A stretch of DNA of 64,000 nucleotides. It comes from CAIXSC01 sp046349935 (lineage in GTDB: Bacteria > Planctomycetota > Planctomycetia > Pirellulales > Pirellulaceae). Shown here in pieces: positions 42,001-49,587 of the stretch. Where the stretch lies: assembly GCA_046349935.1 (NCBI GenBank), contig JAXMBK010000009.1:310001-374000 (forward strand). The letters run 5' to 3'. The first letter of the stretch is position 1, and every line of letters starts with the position of its first letter. Under the pieces are notes generated by a model that was given only the letters and a program-made list of their open reading frames with translations, was not told the origin of the DNA and did not search any database. The position numbers were made by a program, and so were the translations under genes.

Positions 42001-42072
42001 TGGCCCGCGAATCAGGCAACTACTAATGACGAGTACAGTGAGGGCGAGTTCAAAGTAGGGACGCATAGTCAT
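39028..42072 (-). CDS. DUF1592/DUF1588/DUF1585 cytochrome-type exported protein
   Basis: The protein has 1014 residues (start ATG 42072 or 42066) with a signal peptide (about 1-29). A c-type haem site CVRCH lies at residues 60-64. It is followed by the DUF1587/DUF1595-type region (RRLTVAQYRNTLGELLGLRE) and a beta-rich middle with an ASLAPRESPHGE stretch. DUF1592 (RAFRRPASQDEVDKLWAVWN to LLVALTSPQFLFLIE), DUF1588 (ILAGLSDGRESNPVKRGAWL) and DUF1585 (YAVGRTLSYNEQVFLRAEAA) follow in order. CAKCHQGIDPWGLPFE holds a second CxxCH. It is the usual partner of DUF1552; the electron-transfer or glycan-related role remains unknown. The gene diverges from the oxidoreductase at 42284. Confidence 0.95.
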   Translation of the reverse strand: MTMRPYFELALTVLVISSCLIRGPLVAAQPAGPASPDDAAAQTVAREFREQVQPFLAKHCVRCHNADNRKSGVRVDQLTATADDQQIGLLSGIRSQLSEKAMPPEDEPQPTEAERRQVVDWIERVTIAAQTRQRDRNGSIRRLTVAQYRNTLGELLGLREDLTDTLPPDAVSKEGFTNHDRTLLLSPLLLETYFDVARQALDRVIVDEKAKPQIQTFRMEFGAAINAQPCPDRLILGANSDLLANQDFVVTQPTPTKPFAFDPIAMRTKFDFIEGYAGNDTVRGWRKYDSIYHAVFACVRGTPGYPKGEPNQVLQDGLALRPAIPSSEIFGRSNTYGPMANFKISLRELPDAGDFRITVKAARYEDGLLLEAGASLAPRESPHGELSFATAEEARRAAVDLPAEGVYQVEATVAPGAAKSLSLQLGSRSFTGTLFEPAKPAAGEAPPSERDISFLVVRLPAGKLPVAAAYGDPARLKKLTFTLLPDDHAHARRFVVFEKRAPSLGVHVGLRRDCGSTLTRVGLPQRVSTTELQDYAFFGAIADFPSPDVERDNVNYLAGIREIGVRSEFTDGRDMPRLLVRSIEFEGPYYTQWPPESHRRIFIESDQKGDPAAYAREVLQAFSGRAFRRPASQDEVDKLWAVWNASFSETQDFARSIKDALLVALTSPQFLFLIEASAGPQSEDLDQYELASKLSYFLWNGPPDERLLQRAARGELHVALDEELDRMTADARFERFVDEFATQWLNLEKFDVLSIDGDRFPRITRDVKAELRREPVEYLKHALRQNLSVRALVKSDFVVANEAVASYYRLGDRVESGFEFQPIRHERSDLGGLLSQAGILAGLSDGRESNPVKRGAWLARKIVARPPADPPPNVPQIKEDDGSKLTLREKLERHRNQEGCAKCHQGIDPWGLPFERYDASGVYRADGPIDARSTLPDGTEVDGLPALQNYLSGPQCDQVAYSFLKHAATYAVGRTLSYNEQVFLRAEAAKFASRDYRLLDMIRFVVHSDVFLKK

Positions 42073-42283
42073 GTCCAGCGACGACCAATTCGGCGGGAGT
42101 TTTGGCAAGGCGGCGGGCGCGCTCCGCGAGCGAACGCACGCGACACCTTACCCCAGCGACGCGCCCAGTGTAAACCGCCAAAGCGAGCGTTGCGGCTTGG
42201 GACGTGCTCTCTGATTCGCTATAACCGCCCGTGCGTCGCGTCGATTCCATGCTCATTCCCGCCGATCCTCCCGGAGGTGCTCG

Positions 42284-43591
42284 ATGACTGTTCCCCAATC
42301 AACCACTCGCCGCTCGTTCGTGGCTCAAGCCGCGGCGCTTACCGCGGCGGCCGGCGTCGCCAGCTACGTCCCGGCACACGTGCTGGGTCGTGAAGGGAAG
42401 ACGGCCGCAGGCGCCAAGATCACCCTCGGCGTCATCGGCATCGGCCCGCGCTGTACCTACGACCTCAAGTCCATGCTGCCCTTCGACGACGTGCAGTGCG
42501 TCGCCATCGCCGACGTCCAAGCAAGCCGCCGCAACGCCGGCAAGAAACTGGTCGACGAACACTACGGCAACAACGACTGCCGCTTGTACCGCGACTTTCG
42601 CGAGCTGCTCGACCGCAAAGACATCGACGCGGTCATCGTCGCCACGGGCGATCGCTGGCATGCGGCCGCCTCCATTCTGGCGGCCCAGGCCGGCAAAGAC
42701 GTCTACAGTGAAAAGCCCTGCGGCATCACGATCGCCGCCTGCCAGGAATTGGCGGACGTCATGCACAAACAACAGCGAGTGTTCCAAGCGGGAACGCAGC
42801 GTCGCAGCGTGCCGAACTTTCAGAAGGCCGTCGAGTGGGCGCAATCTGGGAAACTCGGCAAACTGCACACGCTCCACGCTTCCGTCTACATCCCGACGCT
42901 CGACAACACGTGGCTGCCTCCCCAGCCGACTCCCGCCCGCGACGTCGTCGACTGGAATCTGTGGCTCGGCCCCGCAGCCTGGCGCCCGTTCAATCAGAAG
43001 TACGTCGATGGCGGCTGGCGCGGACAATGGGACTTCGATTCAGGCGCGCGGCTGCTCGATTGGGGCGCCCACACGGTCGACCTCTGTCAGTGGGCGAACA
43101 AGGCCGACGACACGCTGCCGATCGAATACGAGCCGACCGAAAACAACATCGTCTGCCGCTACGCCAACGGCGTGAAATTGATCATCGACTTCCTGCCGAC
43201 GCCGTTCGGAGACCGCGCGCCGCACTATGTCACTCGACTAGGCACCTGCCCCGTCCGCTTCATCGGCGACGAGGGCTGGGTGGAGACGGGGGACGAAGGC
43301 GAGATCATTGCACAGCCCGAGTCGCTGCAAAAACAATTGCCCGACGCGACCAAACGCGTCCGGGGACTCGACGTCACCGCTCACGCCCGCAATTTCTTCG
43401 ACTCTATTCGTTCCCGGCAGCCGACCGCCGCCAACCCTGACGTCATGCGCCGCTCGCACGTCGCCTGCCACGCCGCGGCGATCGCGTGGATTTTGCAACG
43501 CAAGCTGAAGATCGATCCACAGACCGAAACCTTCGTCGACGATCCGGAGGCGAATCTTCTGCGCCAGCGTCCGACCCGCAACTGGGCCTAG
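42284..43591 (+). CDS. Tat-exported Gfo/Idh/MocA-family oxidoreductase
   Basis: The 435-residue protein has GGAGG seven bases before its ATG. A twin-arginine signal is present (TTRRSFVAQAAALTAAAGVA). The Rossmann domain begins with ITLGVIGIGPRCTYDLKSML and continues with CVAIADVQ, AVIVATGDRWHAA and the family signature YSEKPCG, whose Lys is part of the catalytic site. The C-terminal domain holds DFDSGARLLDWGAHTVDLCQ, with the likely catalytic Asp and His (GAHTVD). Such exported members act on sugars with a tightly bound NAD(P). Substrate is unknown. The sulfatases and glycosidase in the window make sugar degradation the likely setting. Confidence 0.93.
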   Translation: MTVPQSTTRRSFVAQAAALTAAAGVASYVPAHVLGREGKTAAGAKITLGVIGIGPRCTYDLKSMLPFDDVQCVAIADVQASRRNAGKKLVDEHYGNNDCRLYRDFRELLDRKDIDAVIVATGDRWHAAASILAAQAGKDVYSEKPCGITIAACQELADVMHKQQRVFQAGTQRRSVPNFQKAVEWAQSGKLGKLHTLHASVYIPTLDNTWLPPQPTPARDVVDWNLWLGPAAWRPFNQKYVDGGWRGQWDFDSGARLLDWGAHTVDLCQWANKADDTLPIEYEPTENNIVCRYANGVKLIIDFLPTPFGDRAPHYVTRLGTCPVRFIGDEGWVETGDEGEIIAQPESLQKQLPDATKRVRGLDVTAHARNFFDSIRSRQPTAANPDVMRRSHVACHAAAIAWILQRKLKIDPQTETFVDDPEANLLRQRPTRNWA

Positions 43592-43619
43592 CTCCAGAGT
43601 CCTCGCAGGTCGACGACGT

Positions 43620-43808
43620 TTAATGACACCGCGGCAAATCGCGCGGCGTCGGATCGGGGCGTTCCTCGACCGTCGCCGCGTCCACGGCTCGTTCGGCTTC
43701 TTCTTCCGACTCGTCGTGTTCCTCGCGCAAATGGCGAAACAATAGTTCCACGCCCGCCGCCGTCACCGAAAACGCCTGACGGCAATGCGGACAAAGCTTT
43801 ACTTTCAT
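43620..43808 (-). CDS. Small zinc-finger-like protein, coupled to SGNH/TPR gene
   Basis: The 62-residue protein starts with a candidate zinc-binding pattern: CPHC at residues 6-9 (KLCPHCRQAFSVTAAG), then FRHLREEHDESEEE with two His residues at four-residue spacing. That is a C2H2-type finger, followed by an acidic tail. Its ATG overlaps the upstream gene's stop as ATGA (43805-43808), so it is probably translated by re-initiation. No larger family is recognised. It might bind nucleic acid or protein. The gene ends about 28 nt from the convergent oxidoreductase gene. Confidence 0.72.
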   Translation of the reverse strand: MKVKLCPHCRQAFSVTAAGVELLFRHLREEHDESEEEAERAVDAATVEERPDPTPRDLPRCH

Positions 43809-45676
43809 GGGTTGTTGAGACGGCGGTCGAGCTGGTCGGTCAGTTGCTGAATCACGGGCGTCCCCGGGAGCGTGGACTGACGCGACTTCGCGAGCGCCTG
43901 TCGTGCCTCTTCCATTCGCCCTAACTGTTGCAAACTCCAGGCCTCGAACACAAACGCATTCGGCAGCCAGGGACGCCGTCGACCGCTCTTCTGAAACAGT
44001 TCGAAGGCTCGCTGAGCGTCCCCTTGGTTGAGATAGGCGCGCCCCAGCGCATCGACTAGATCGTCGACTTTGGATTTATTGTCCAGCTTCGCAAACGTAA
44101 TCAGCTCCGCGTCGCCGAGCGGCTGCGAGAGCCGTTCGATCTCCGCCTCCAGTCGAGTTCGATGTTGAGCCGCATCGACGGCCCGGTTGAACGGCGGCAC
44201 GTCGTAGAGAAAGTAGGCCAACGCATGCGCGGCGACGGCGTCTTCAGCGAGTGCATCGAGCCAAGCGGCGCGTTCCGTCGTCGAGGGCGCCCGAGCTTCG
44301 TCCCACGCGTCGTCCTTCGACTCTTCCATGATCGCCTGCGCGATGCTCCGCGCGATCAGCCAGTGGCCTTCCAGCGTGAGATGCACATGCTCCAAGAAAA
44401 ACCGGCTGCCTGCCGCACGCGGGGCGGACGCCGTTTCAAAAACGGCCGGCACATCGACGTACATCGCACCTGACTCGGCGGCCACTCGACGGTCGATCTC
44501 GCGAAATGACGAAGGAGCTCGATAACGACACGGATCTTCATCCCGCGCCCGCACGAACGCTGCACGCGATTCGTCGTAACGCTCCAGTCGTTCCAGACAC
44601 TCCCCTCGTCGATAGTGCAGCACTGCGTTCGCGGGATCTCGCTTGAGCGCCGCGTCGACCTGCGTCGCGGCCTCCGTCCAGCGGTTTTGCCGAAACGCCT
44701 CCTCGATTTGCGAAAGCGACTTCTTGGTCGCAGCCGCGGCAGCCGAGTCGGGCGATTCGTAGGCCAATGGACTGTGGTCGCGGAGATTGGAGGCGACGCT
44801 ACAGAGCACCAACTTTACGTTCGCGCGACGGCAGATCGACGCGATTTCGCGCAGTCGCCGTTCGTAGGTCGCCTCCACCTCGCGCACCCACGGGTGATCG
44901 GAGGGAATCTCCAATTGCTTCGGGAGTCGCGAGACCAGTTCCCCGCCGGCGGCCTCTTGTTCGCCGCCCCAGCCGCGCGCCAAGACCTGCGGCAGACGAT
45001 ACCGGCGGGCCATCATCCCCAGGCGACTGAGCGTCGCATTCGACGCCACGCCTCCGACGCCGTAAAACTCGTTGTGCCCCGCGTAAACGACTAGGATGTC
45101 GGGCTGAGCCGCCAGCGATTGCCGAACCAGATCCACCAAGGGGAGGCTGCTAATGCCGACGATGCCCGCATTGAGCACCTCGACTTGACGGGCCGGCTGC
45201 TGCGTCTCGAGCGCCATCTCCAGCTGACGGGGAAACGCGAGTTCCGATGAATGGGGATACCCCTGCACCGACGACTCGCCCAGCACCACGATGCGCAACA
45301 AGCCTGCCGGCTTCGGCAAAACAAACCCTCGCGGCTCGGGTCCCCGCAAATCGGCCGCGCAATAGGCTCGATCAACGTCTGGGTTCAAGTAATACGTCGG
45401 CGTCGGTCCACGCGTCGACGGCACAACGAGCCGCGTGTCGACGCCGATTCCCAACGCATACAGGACGACATTGGCGAAGAACATCGCGCACAAGGGAAAT
45501 GCCAACGCGAGCGCGCGAAAGATGCCCGTCCGGCGTCGCGAGCGGCGCACCACCGCCCCGCTCGACTCTGATGCGCTGCCTCTCGCATCCGACTCGACTT
45601 CGGTTCGGCTCGTGGTCGCTTTGCGACGCCCATCCTCGCGCGCCCCCGCCGCCTGACGGCGACTGGGGCGTGCCAT
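43805..45676 (-). CDS. Membrane-anchored SGNH hydrolase-like protein with TPR repeats
   Basis: The 623-residue protein starts at ATG 45676 with GGGAG eight bases upstream; the longer frame runs into the 54-bp repeat beside the insertion element and is rejected. A basic N-terminus is followed by one membrane helix (about 50-72, FPLCAMFFANVVLYALGIGV). The SGNH/GDSL-like domain covers about 110-420: block I RIVVLGESSVQGY (Ser nucleophile candidate), DILVVYAGHNEFYGVGG (Asn of block III) and VHLTLEGHWL (catalytic His). TPR-like helices are inserted at about 330-400 and lie again at the C-terminus (GRAYLNQGDAQRAFELFQKS). Such proteins may handle acyl or acetyl groups of surface polymers. It is coupled to the zinc-finger-like gene. 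Confidence 0.87.
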   Translation of the reverse strand: MARPSRRQAAGAREDGRRKATTSRTEVESDARGSASESSGAVVRRSRRRTGIFRALALAFPLCAMFFANVVLYALGIGVDTRLVVPSTRGPTPTYYLNPDVDRAYCAADLRGPEPRGFVLPKPAGLLRIVVLGESSVQGYPHSSELAFPRQLEMALETQQPARQVEVLNAGIVGISSLPLVDLVRQSLAAQPDILVVYAGHNEFYGVGGVASNATLSRLGMMARRYRLPQVLARGWGGEQEAAGGELVSRLPKQLEIPSDHPWVREVEATYERRLREIASICRRANVKLVLCSVASNLRDHSPLAYESPDSAAAAATKKSLSQIEEAFRQNRWTEAATQVDAALKRDPANAVLHYRRGECLERLERYDESRAAFVRARDEDPCRYRAPSSFREIDRRVAAESGAMYVDVPAVFETASAPRAAGSRFFLEHVHLTLEGHWLIARSIAQAIMEESKDDAWDEARAPSTTERAAWLDALAEDAVAAHALAYFLYDVPPFNRAVDAAQHRTRLEAEIERLSQPLGDAELITFAKLDNKSKVDDLVDALGRAYLNQGDAQRAFELFQKSGRRRPWLPNAFVFEAWSLQQLGRMEEARQALAKSRQSTLPGTPVIQQLTDQLDRRLNNP

Positions 45677-45792
45677 GGAGAAAACTCCCGAATGATTCCG
45701 CCGCCTGCTGCGGCCGCTCGCCCACGCGCTAATCGTCGACGTTCGGCAGCCGCTGCTTCTGCTGGAGCCCCAGGATAGACCAACCGTGCGCA

Positions 45793-45846
45793 GCGAAAAG
45801 GTGGGTGAGCGGAATGTAATGCGGGGAGGGTGACAGGCTGGAAGCC
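45793..45846 (+). repeat. 54-bp direct repeat, left copy (ends in a truncated family A repeat)
   Basis: Positions 45793-45846 are identical to 47342-47395. The right end holds half of a family A hairpin (GACAGGCTGGAAGCC, from 45832), cut off where the two copies diverge. The two copies bracket a 1.5-kb segment with a decayed transposase gene. Confidence 0.9.
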
Positions 45847-45870
45847 AATTCCGTTCGGCACGAAATTTGC

Positions 45871-47255
45871 GCATTAGGCGGAGGTAGTCTCAAACCCTGC
45901 CAAAATGGCGTGACACCATGCCGAAGAAGACGAATGCTGCGCCGGTCGGTGAATCTTCCTCAACGAAGATCAGGGCCAGTGACCTGAAGAACTTACGCGA
46001 CTTGAAGGCGATTTCCAAGTCCTGGAACGTCTTCGTCCGGTCGGAGCGGAGCGAGACGCAGCTGGCAATCGCCAGCTGTACATGAATGATTACTGCTTGC
46101 TCGTGCTGCTCTGGCTCTTCAACCCGATCGTAGATTCGCTGCGAGGCCTGCAGCAGGCCGGCGACTTGGACGTCGTTCGCAAGCGGTTGGGGGTGGGGCG
46201 AGCTTCGCTGGAAGCCTGTCGAATCGGTGTCGATATTCGACCCAGGCCGCTCCAAGCCATCGTGGAGGAGTGGAGCGAAAAGCTGCCGATGCGGGTTCCG
46301 ACGGGTTGGCCCCGTCGACAAGCAGGTCACAGCGGTCGATGGTTCCGTGTTCCGCGCGTTCTGACGCAAATCGCCAAACTGGCATGGATTCGGGCAAGCA
46401 AGGCAAGTCGACCTGCGGATACCGCATACACCCAATTCGAGGTGTTCCGCGGTTTTCCGAATAAGATCCAATTCACTCCTGCCAAGCCGAAGGGAGAGGC
46501 GGATGAACGAGTTGTCCTTGAGAAGTCGGTGGAAGCAGGACGCTGCTATCTGATGGATCGTGGTTACGAGAAGTACGCCTTGTGGAACGCCATTCAACAC
46601 GCAGGCAGCGACTATGTCTGCCGCATTCGAGACAACCCTGTCTACAAGGTGTTGCGGGACGTACCGTTGAGCGACCAAGCCCGCGAGGACCAAGTCGTCA
46701 GCGACCAAATCGTCCAATTTGGCGGTGAGGATACGCGTACGGTGTTGCCCGACCACGAAACGCGGCTTGTCATCGTCAAGGTCAAACCCCGCACGATGTC
46801 GCAGTCGCAAGAACGCCCAACATGGCCCCAGTTGCGGCGGTTATCTTCGTATAGCGACCAACAATCTGTCGATTCCCGCCGAACTGGTCGCAGCCCTCTA
46901 TTCTCTGCGTTGGACGATTGAACTCTTCTTTCGCCTGATCAAACAACTGCTCGGCTGTCGCCATCTCCTCAGCTTCAAGGAGAACGGGGTGACGATCCAG
47001 ATCTACATGGCGATCATCGCCTGCATCATGATTCTGAGCTACACGGGCAAAATGCCGACGAAGCGGACTTACGAAATGATCTGCTTCTACCTCATGGGAT
47101 GGGCGTCAATCAGCGAGTTAGAGGCCCACATCCTCAAACTCAACGCGGTAAAAACGTAGCCGCACTGCGCGCTCGAGGTGCTCGGTACGGCAAACCGGGC
47201 AAATGCCGCCACAGCAGGAAAACACTGTCAAAACACGCTGCTACCCCTCTGGTGC
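45871..47255 (+). mobile_element. Decayed IS4-type insertion sequence
   Basis: The segment holds the broken IS4-family transposase and ends in imperfect inverted repeats: GCATTAGGCGGAGGTAG at 45871 and, on the other strand, GCACCAGAGGGGTAG ending at 47255. These boundaries are uncertain: 24 bases on the left and 86 on the right remain between them and the 54-bp direct repeats. No short target duplication directly abuts the proposed ends. The element is not expected to move by itself because its transposase is frameshifted. Confidence 0.65.
45918..47159 (+). pseudogene. IS4-family transposase, disrupted by several frameshifts
   Basis: Pieces of one transposase lie in order in different frames. 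The N-terminus from ATG 45918 runs to a stop at 46083. MNDYCLLVLLWLFNPIVDSL lies in the next frame from 46082. TAVDGSVFRA near 46340 is in another frame and contains the first catalytic Asp. VFRGFPNKIQFTPAKPKGEA to GRCYLMDRGYEKYALWNAI (second Asp) follows, and the C-terminus ends at 47159. YSLRWTIELFFRLIKQ near 46903 is the IS4 signature Y-2-R-3-E-6-K with the catalytic Glu. All three catalytic residues survive, but at least three frameshifts separate them, so no intact enzyme is made. Base use is less GC-rich than in neighbours, in line with later arrival. Confidence 0.88.
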
Positions 47256-47341
47256 ATAGTTCCCAATCAATGCCGCCGCCGACGTTGCGGCTTTGAAAGG
47301 GCGATCGCGAACACGCCCAGCTACTCTCGACCGACATCAAT

Positions 47342-47395
47342 GCGAAAAGGTGGGTGAGCGGAATGTAATGCGGGGAGGGTGACAGGCTGGAAGCC
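47342..47395 (+). repeat. 54-bp direct repeat, right copy (continues into a complete family A repeat)
   Basis: Identical to 45793-45846. After 47395 the sequence completes the family A hairpin and its GTAG foot, so this copy represents the uninterrupted chromosomal site. Confidence 0.9.
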
Positions 47396-47403
47396 TGTTC
47401 TAC
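47381..47403 (-). repeat. Family A GTAG-hairpin repeat, copy 6 (supplies a stop codon)
   Basis: On the minus strand GTAG (47400-47403) abuts AACAGGCT-TCC-AGCCTGTC. The TAG is the stop codon of the sulfatase gene at 47400-49307. The outer hairpin pair is mismatched (A/C) in this copy. Confidence 0.87.
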
Positions 47404-49307
47404 GGGGAGAGGACTTCGACTTTGCCTGGGAAACGTGCGGGGACGCCGTAATCGGCGACCGGCGCGCCGTCGTCGTGACCGATGCAGAAGTTTTCCTTGG
47501 GTTGACGAGATAGGAGGCCCAGGGCAGCGGCGGCGACCTGCGGAGCGTCGCCGATGCGGAGGGTCATTTGACCGTCGGCGGCGAGCGACGCTTCGATCGT
47601 TTGCGGAGCGTCGCTGCCGCGCCATTCCGACTCGACGCGTCGCAGCTCGCCCCGATCACGCACCACAAACGTCGCACGGCCGTCCTTCAAGTAGACTGCG
47701 TACCCGACTAAAGATCCTCCGTGCGCCACAACGACGCCTTGAGCGTCGCTGGCCGCCGTTACTCGACAACGCAACTTCCAGGGACGTTCGGCGACCTGCG
47801 GCGCGGCGATCCCCGCCCCTTTCGCAGCCGGCGCTGGTTTGGCCGAGGGAATCGTCGGGTACAACGTCGTAGGATAGGCAGCCACGCCGGCAGGTCGTCG
47901 CGCCTTCGGCAAACTCCCGCCGATCTCGGCGTTCATCCGCTCCGCCAACGCCTGCAACCGCGCCACGATCTCGGGATGTTGCTCTGAGACGTCCGTGCGT
48001 TCGCCGATCTCGGCGTCCAAGTTGTAAAGTCGCGGGTTCTTGCGGGCGTCTGCAGCCGCTTCCTTCCCCATCGTCTCCGGCTGCGTCGCTAGCGCCAACT
48101 TCCATGGCCCCTGCCGCACGGCTTGCAGGTTGTAGCCCGCAAAATAATAGTGGGCCTCGCGCGGCGACTCGGAGCTGAGTCCCATCAAGAGGGGCGTGAG
48201 GTCGCGTCCATCGAGGATCGGCTCCGCCGGCAGTTGGCCCCCCGCCAGCTTCACGGCCGTCGGCAGAATATCGATCGTCCCAGTCACCGCATCACACACC
48301 GACCCCGGGGCAATCTTCCCCGGCCACCAGGCGATCGTCGGCACTCGCACGCCCCCTTCCCACGTGCTCCCCTTGCCGCCGCGCAGCGGCAAGGCGCTGC
48401 CGCCGTCGGCGCCCTTGATGAGCCACGGCCCGTTGTCGCTTGTGAACAGCACCAACGTGCGCTCTTCGAGCTTCAGTTCGCGCAGCGTGTCGAGGATTCG
48501 GCCGACCGACCAGTCCACCTCCTCGACCCAGTCGCCGAACCGCCCGTTGTTCGACCGGCCGCGAAATTTCTCGCCTGGCCAGATCGGCGTGTGCACGGCC
48601 GAATGCGGCAAATACAGCAAGAATGGCTGCCGAACATGGTCGCGGATGAACGTCTCCGCCGCTTCCGTGTACCGCTCCACCAATCGGCTTTGCTGCTCGT
48701 CGCGCAGCAACTCCACCACCTTCTCGTCGCGCAACAGCGGCGCCACCATTTCGCCCGTACTCGCCGACTTCCGCTGCATGTCGTTCGAGTAGGGAATGCC
48801 GAAGTAGTGATCGAACCCCTGTCTCGTCGGCAGAAATTCGAACTGATCGCCGACGTGCCACTTGCCAACGCACATCGTCGCATAGCCCAGCGGCTTGAGC
48901 CGTTCGGCGATCGTCGTTTCATCAGGGTGCAGCCCCTGCGCTGAACCGGGGCCGAACACGCCCGGCACCGACACTCGAGCCCCATAACAGCCGGTCAGCA
49001 ACTGAGCGCGCGACACGGAACAGACCGGCGCCGCGTAGAACGAAGTGAGCTTCATGCCTTCGCGCGCCATGCGATCCAGGTGAGGCGTGCGTTGCTTCGT
49101 CGCACCGAACGGCCCGATGTCGGCATACCCGAGATCATCGATGAACACGACGACGATGTTGGGACGCTCGGCATTCTGCCGAAGACTTGACTGGCCGTCG
49201 GCGGCGCAGACCGCCGAAGACGCCCTTCCCTGGCTGGCGAGAAACAGCACGATGAGAAGAGCCAGTCGCCCGCGAGCCGCTCGAGTTCGCCTTCGCAAAT
49301 CGTTCAT
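47400..49307 (-). CDS. Exported sulfatase with C-S-V-S-R motif and C-terminal beta module
   Basis: The 635-residue protein starts at ATG 49307 (GGGAG eight bases upstream; a GTG eight codons earlier is weaker) with a signal peptide (about 1-36). The metal site is VVFIDDLGYADIG (Asp57, Asp58). The formylglycine motif reads PVCSVSRAQLLTG: Cys96 and Arg100 are present but Val98 replaces Pro. GKWHVG, FTSDNGPW and GKGSTWEGGVRVP are the expected later sulfatase motifs. Residues about 480-635 are a beta-sandwich-like module (AASDAQGVVVAHGGSLVGYA) that may bind glycan. The gene ends EVLSP and the TAG stop belongs to a family A repeat. Confidence 0.94.
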   Translation of the reverse strand: MNDLRRRTRAARGRLALLIVLFLASQGRASSAVCAADGQSSLRQNAERPNIVVVFIDDLGYADIGPFGATKQRTPHLDRMAREGMKLTSFYAAPVCSVSRAQLLTGCYGARVSVPGVFGPGSAQGLHPDETTIAERLKPLGYATMCVGKWHVGDQFEFLPTRQGFDHYFGIPYSNDMQRKSASTGEMVAPLLRDEKVVELLRDEQQSRLVERYTEAAETFIRDHVRQPFLLYLPHSAVHTPIWPGEKFRGRSNNGRFGDWVEEVDWSVGRILDTLRELKLEERTLVLFTSDNGPWLIKGADGGSALPLRGGKGSTWEGGVRVPTIAWWPGKIAPGSVCDAVTGTIDILPTAVKLAGGQLPAEPILDGRDLTPLLMGLSSESPREAHYYFAGYNLQAVRQGPWKLALATQPETMGKEAAADARKNPRLYNLDAEIGERTDVSEQHPEIVARLQALAERMNAEIGGSLPKARRPAGVAAYPTTLYPTIPSAKPAPAAKGAGIAAPQVAERPWKLRCRVTAASDAQGVVVAHGGSLVGYAVYLKDGRATFVVRDRGELRRVESEWRGSDAPQTIEASLAADGQMTLRIGDAPQVAAAALGLLSRQPKENFCIGHDDGAPVADYGVPARFPGKVEVLSP

Positions 49308-49587
49308 CGCCTCGCTCCCTTCGTGCCTCACTTAGGACGCTTCTACTTCAACCATTAAAACAACGCGTGTTCCTTCACGCCGGCCGATCTTCGCCGACTC
49401 TTATCCCCTTCGCCTCAAAAACCTTAGAACGAGATCGGCCATCGTATCCCGACGCCTGGAAACCGCCAACCACGCGCGACTTTTTTGCGAATTCTGCGCC
49501 GCGAACTATCCTCTACAGAAGACATTTGCGTCTCAGCGCCAGGCCGCCTGGTCGCGGCCTCGCCGTTCGGCATAAGGAAAACACGTC

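Noticed and set aside
46205..46225. GGAAGCCTGTC inside the transposase pseudogene, like the family A core
   Set aside because: It lies within conserved transposase coding sequence and has no second arm or GTAG foot; a chance match.
45871..47255. Active transposon
   Set aside because: Transposase motifs fall in different frames with internal stops, so autonomous movement is unlikely.
49308..49587. Possible small gene or RNA in the 280-base gap between divergent genes
   Set aside because: No convincing frame with ribosome site, no palindrome or repeat; probably two promoters only.
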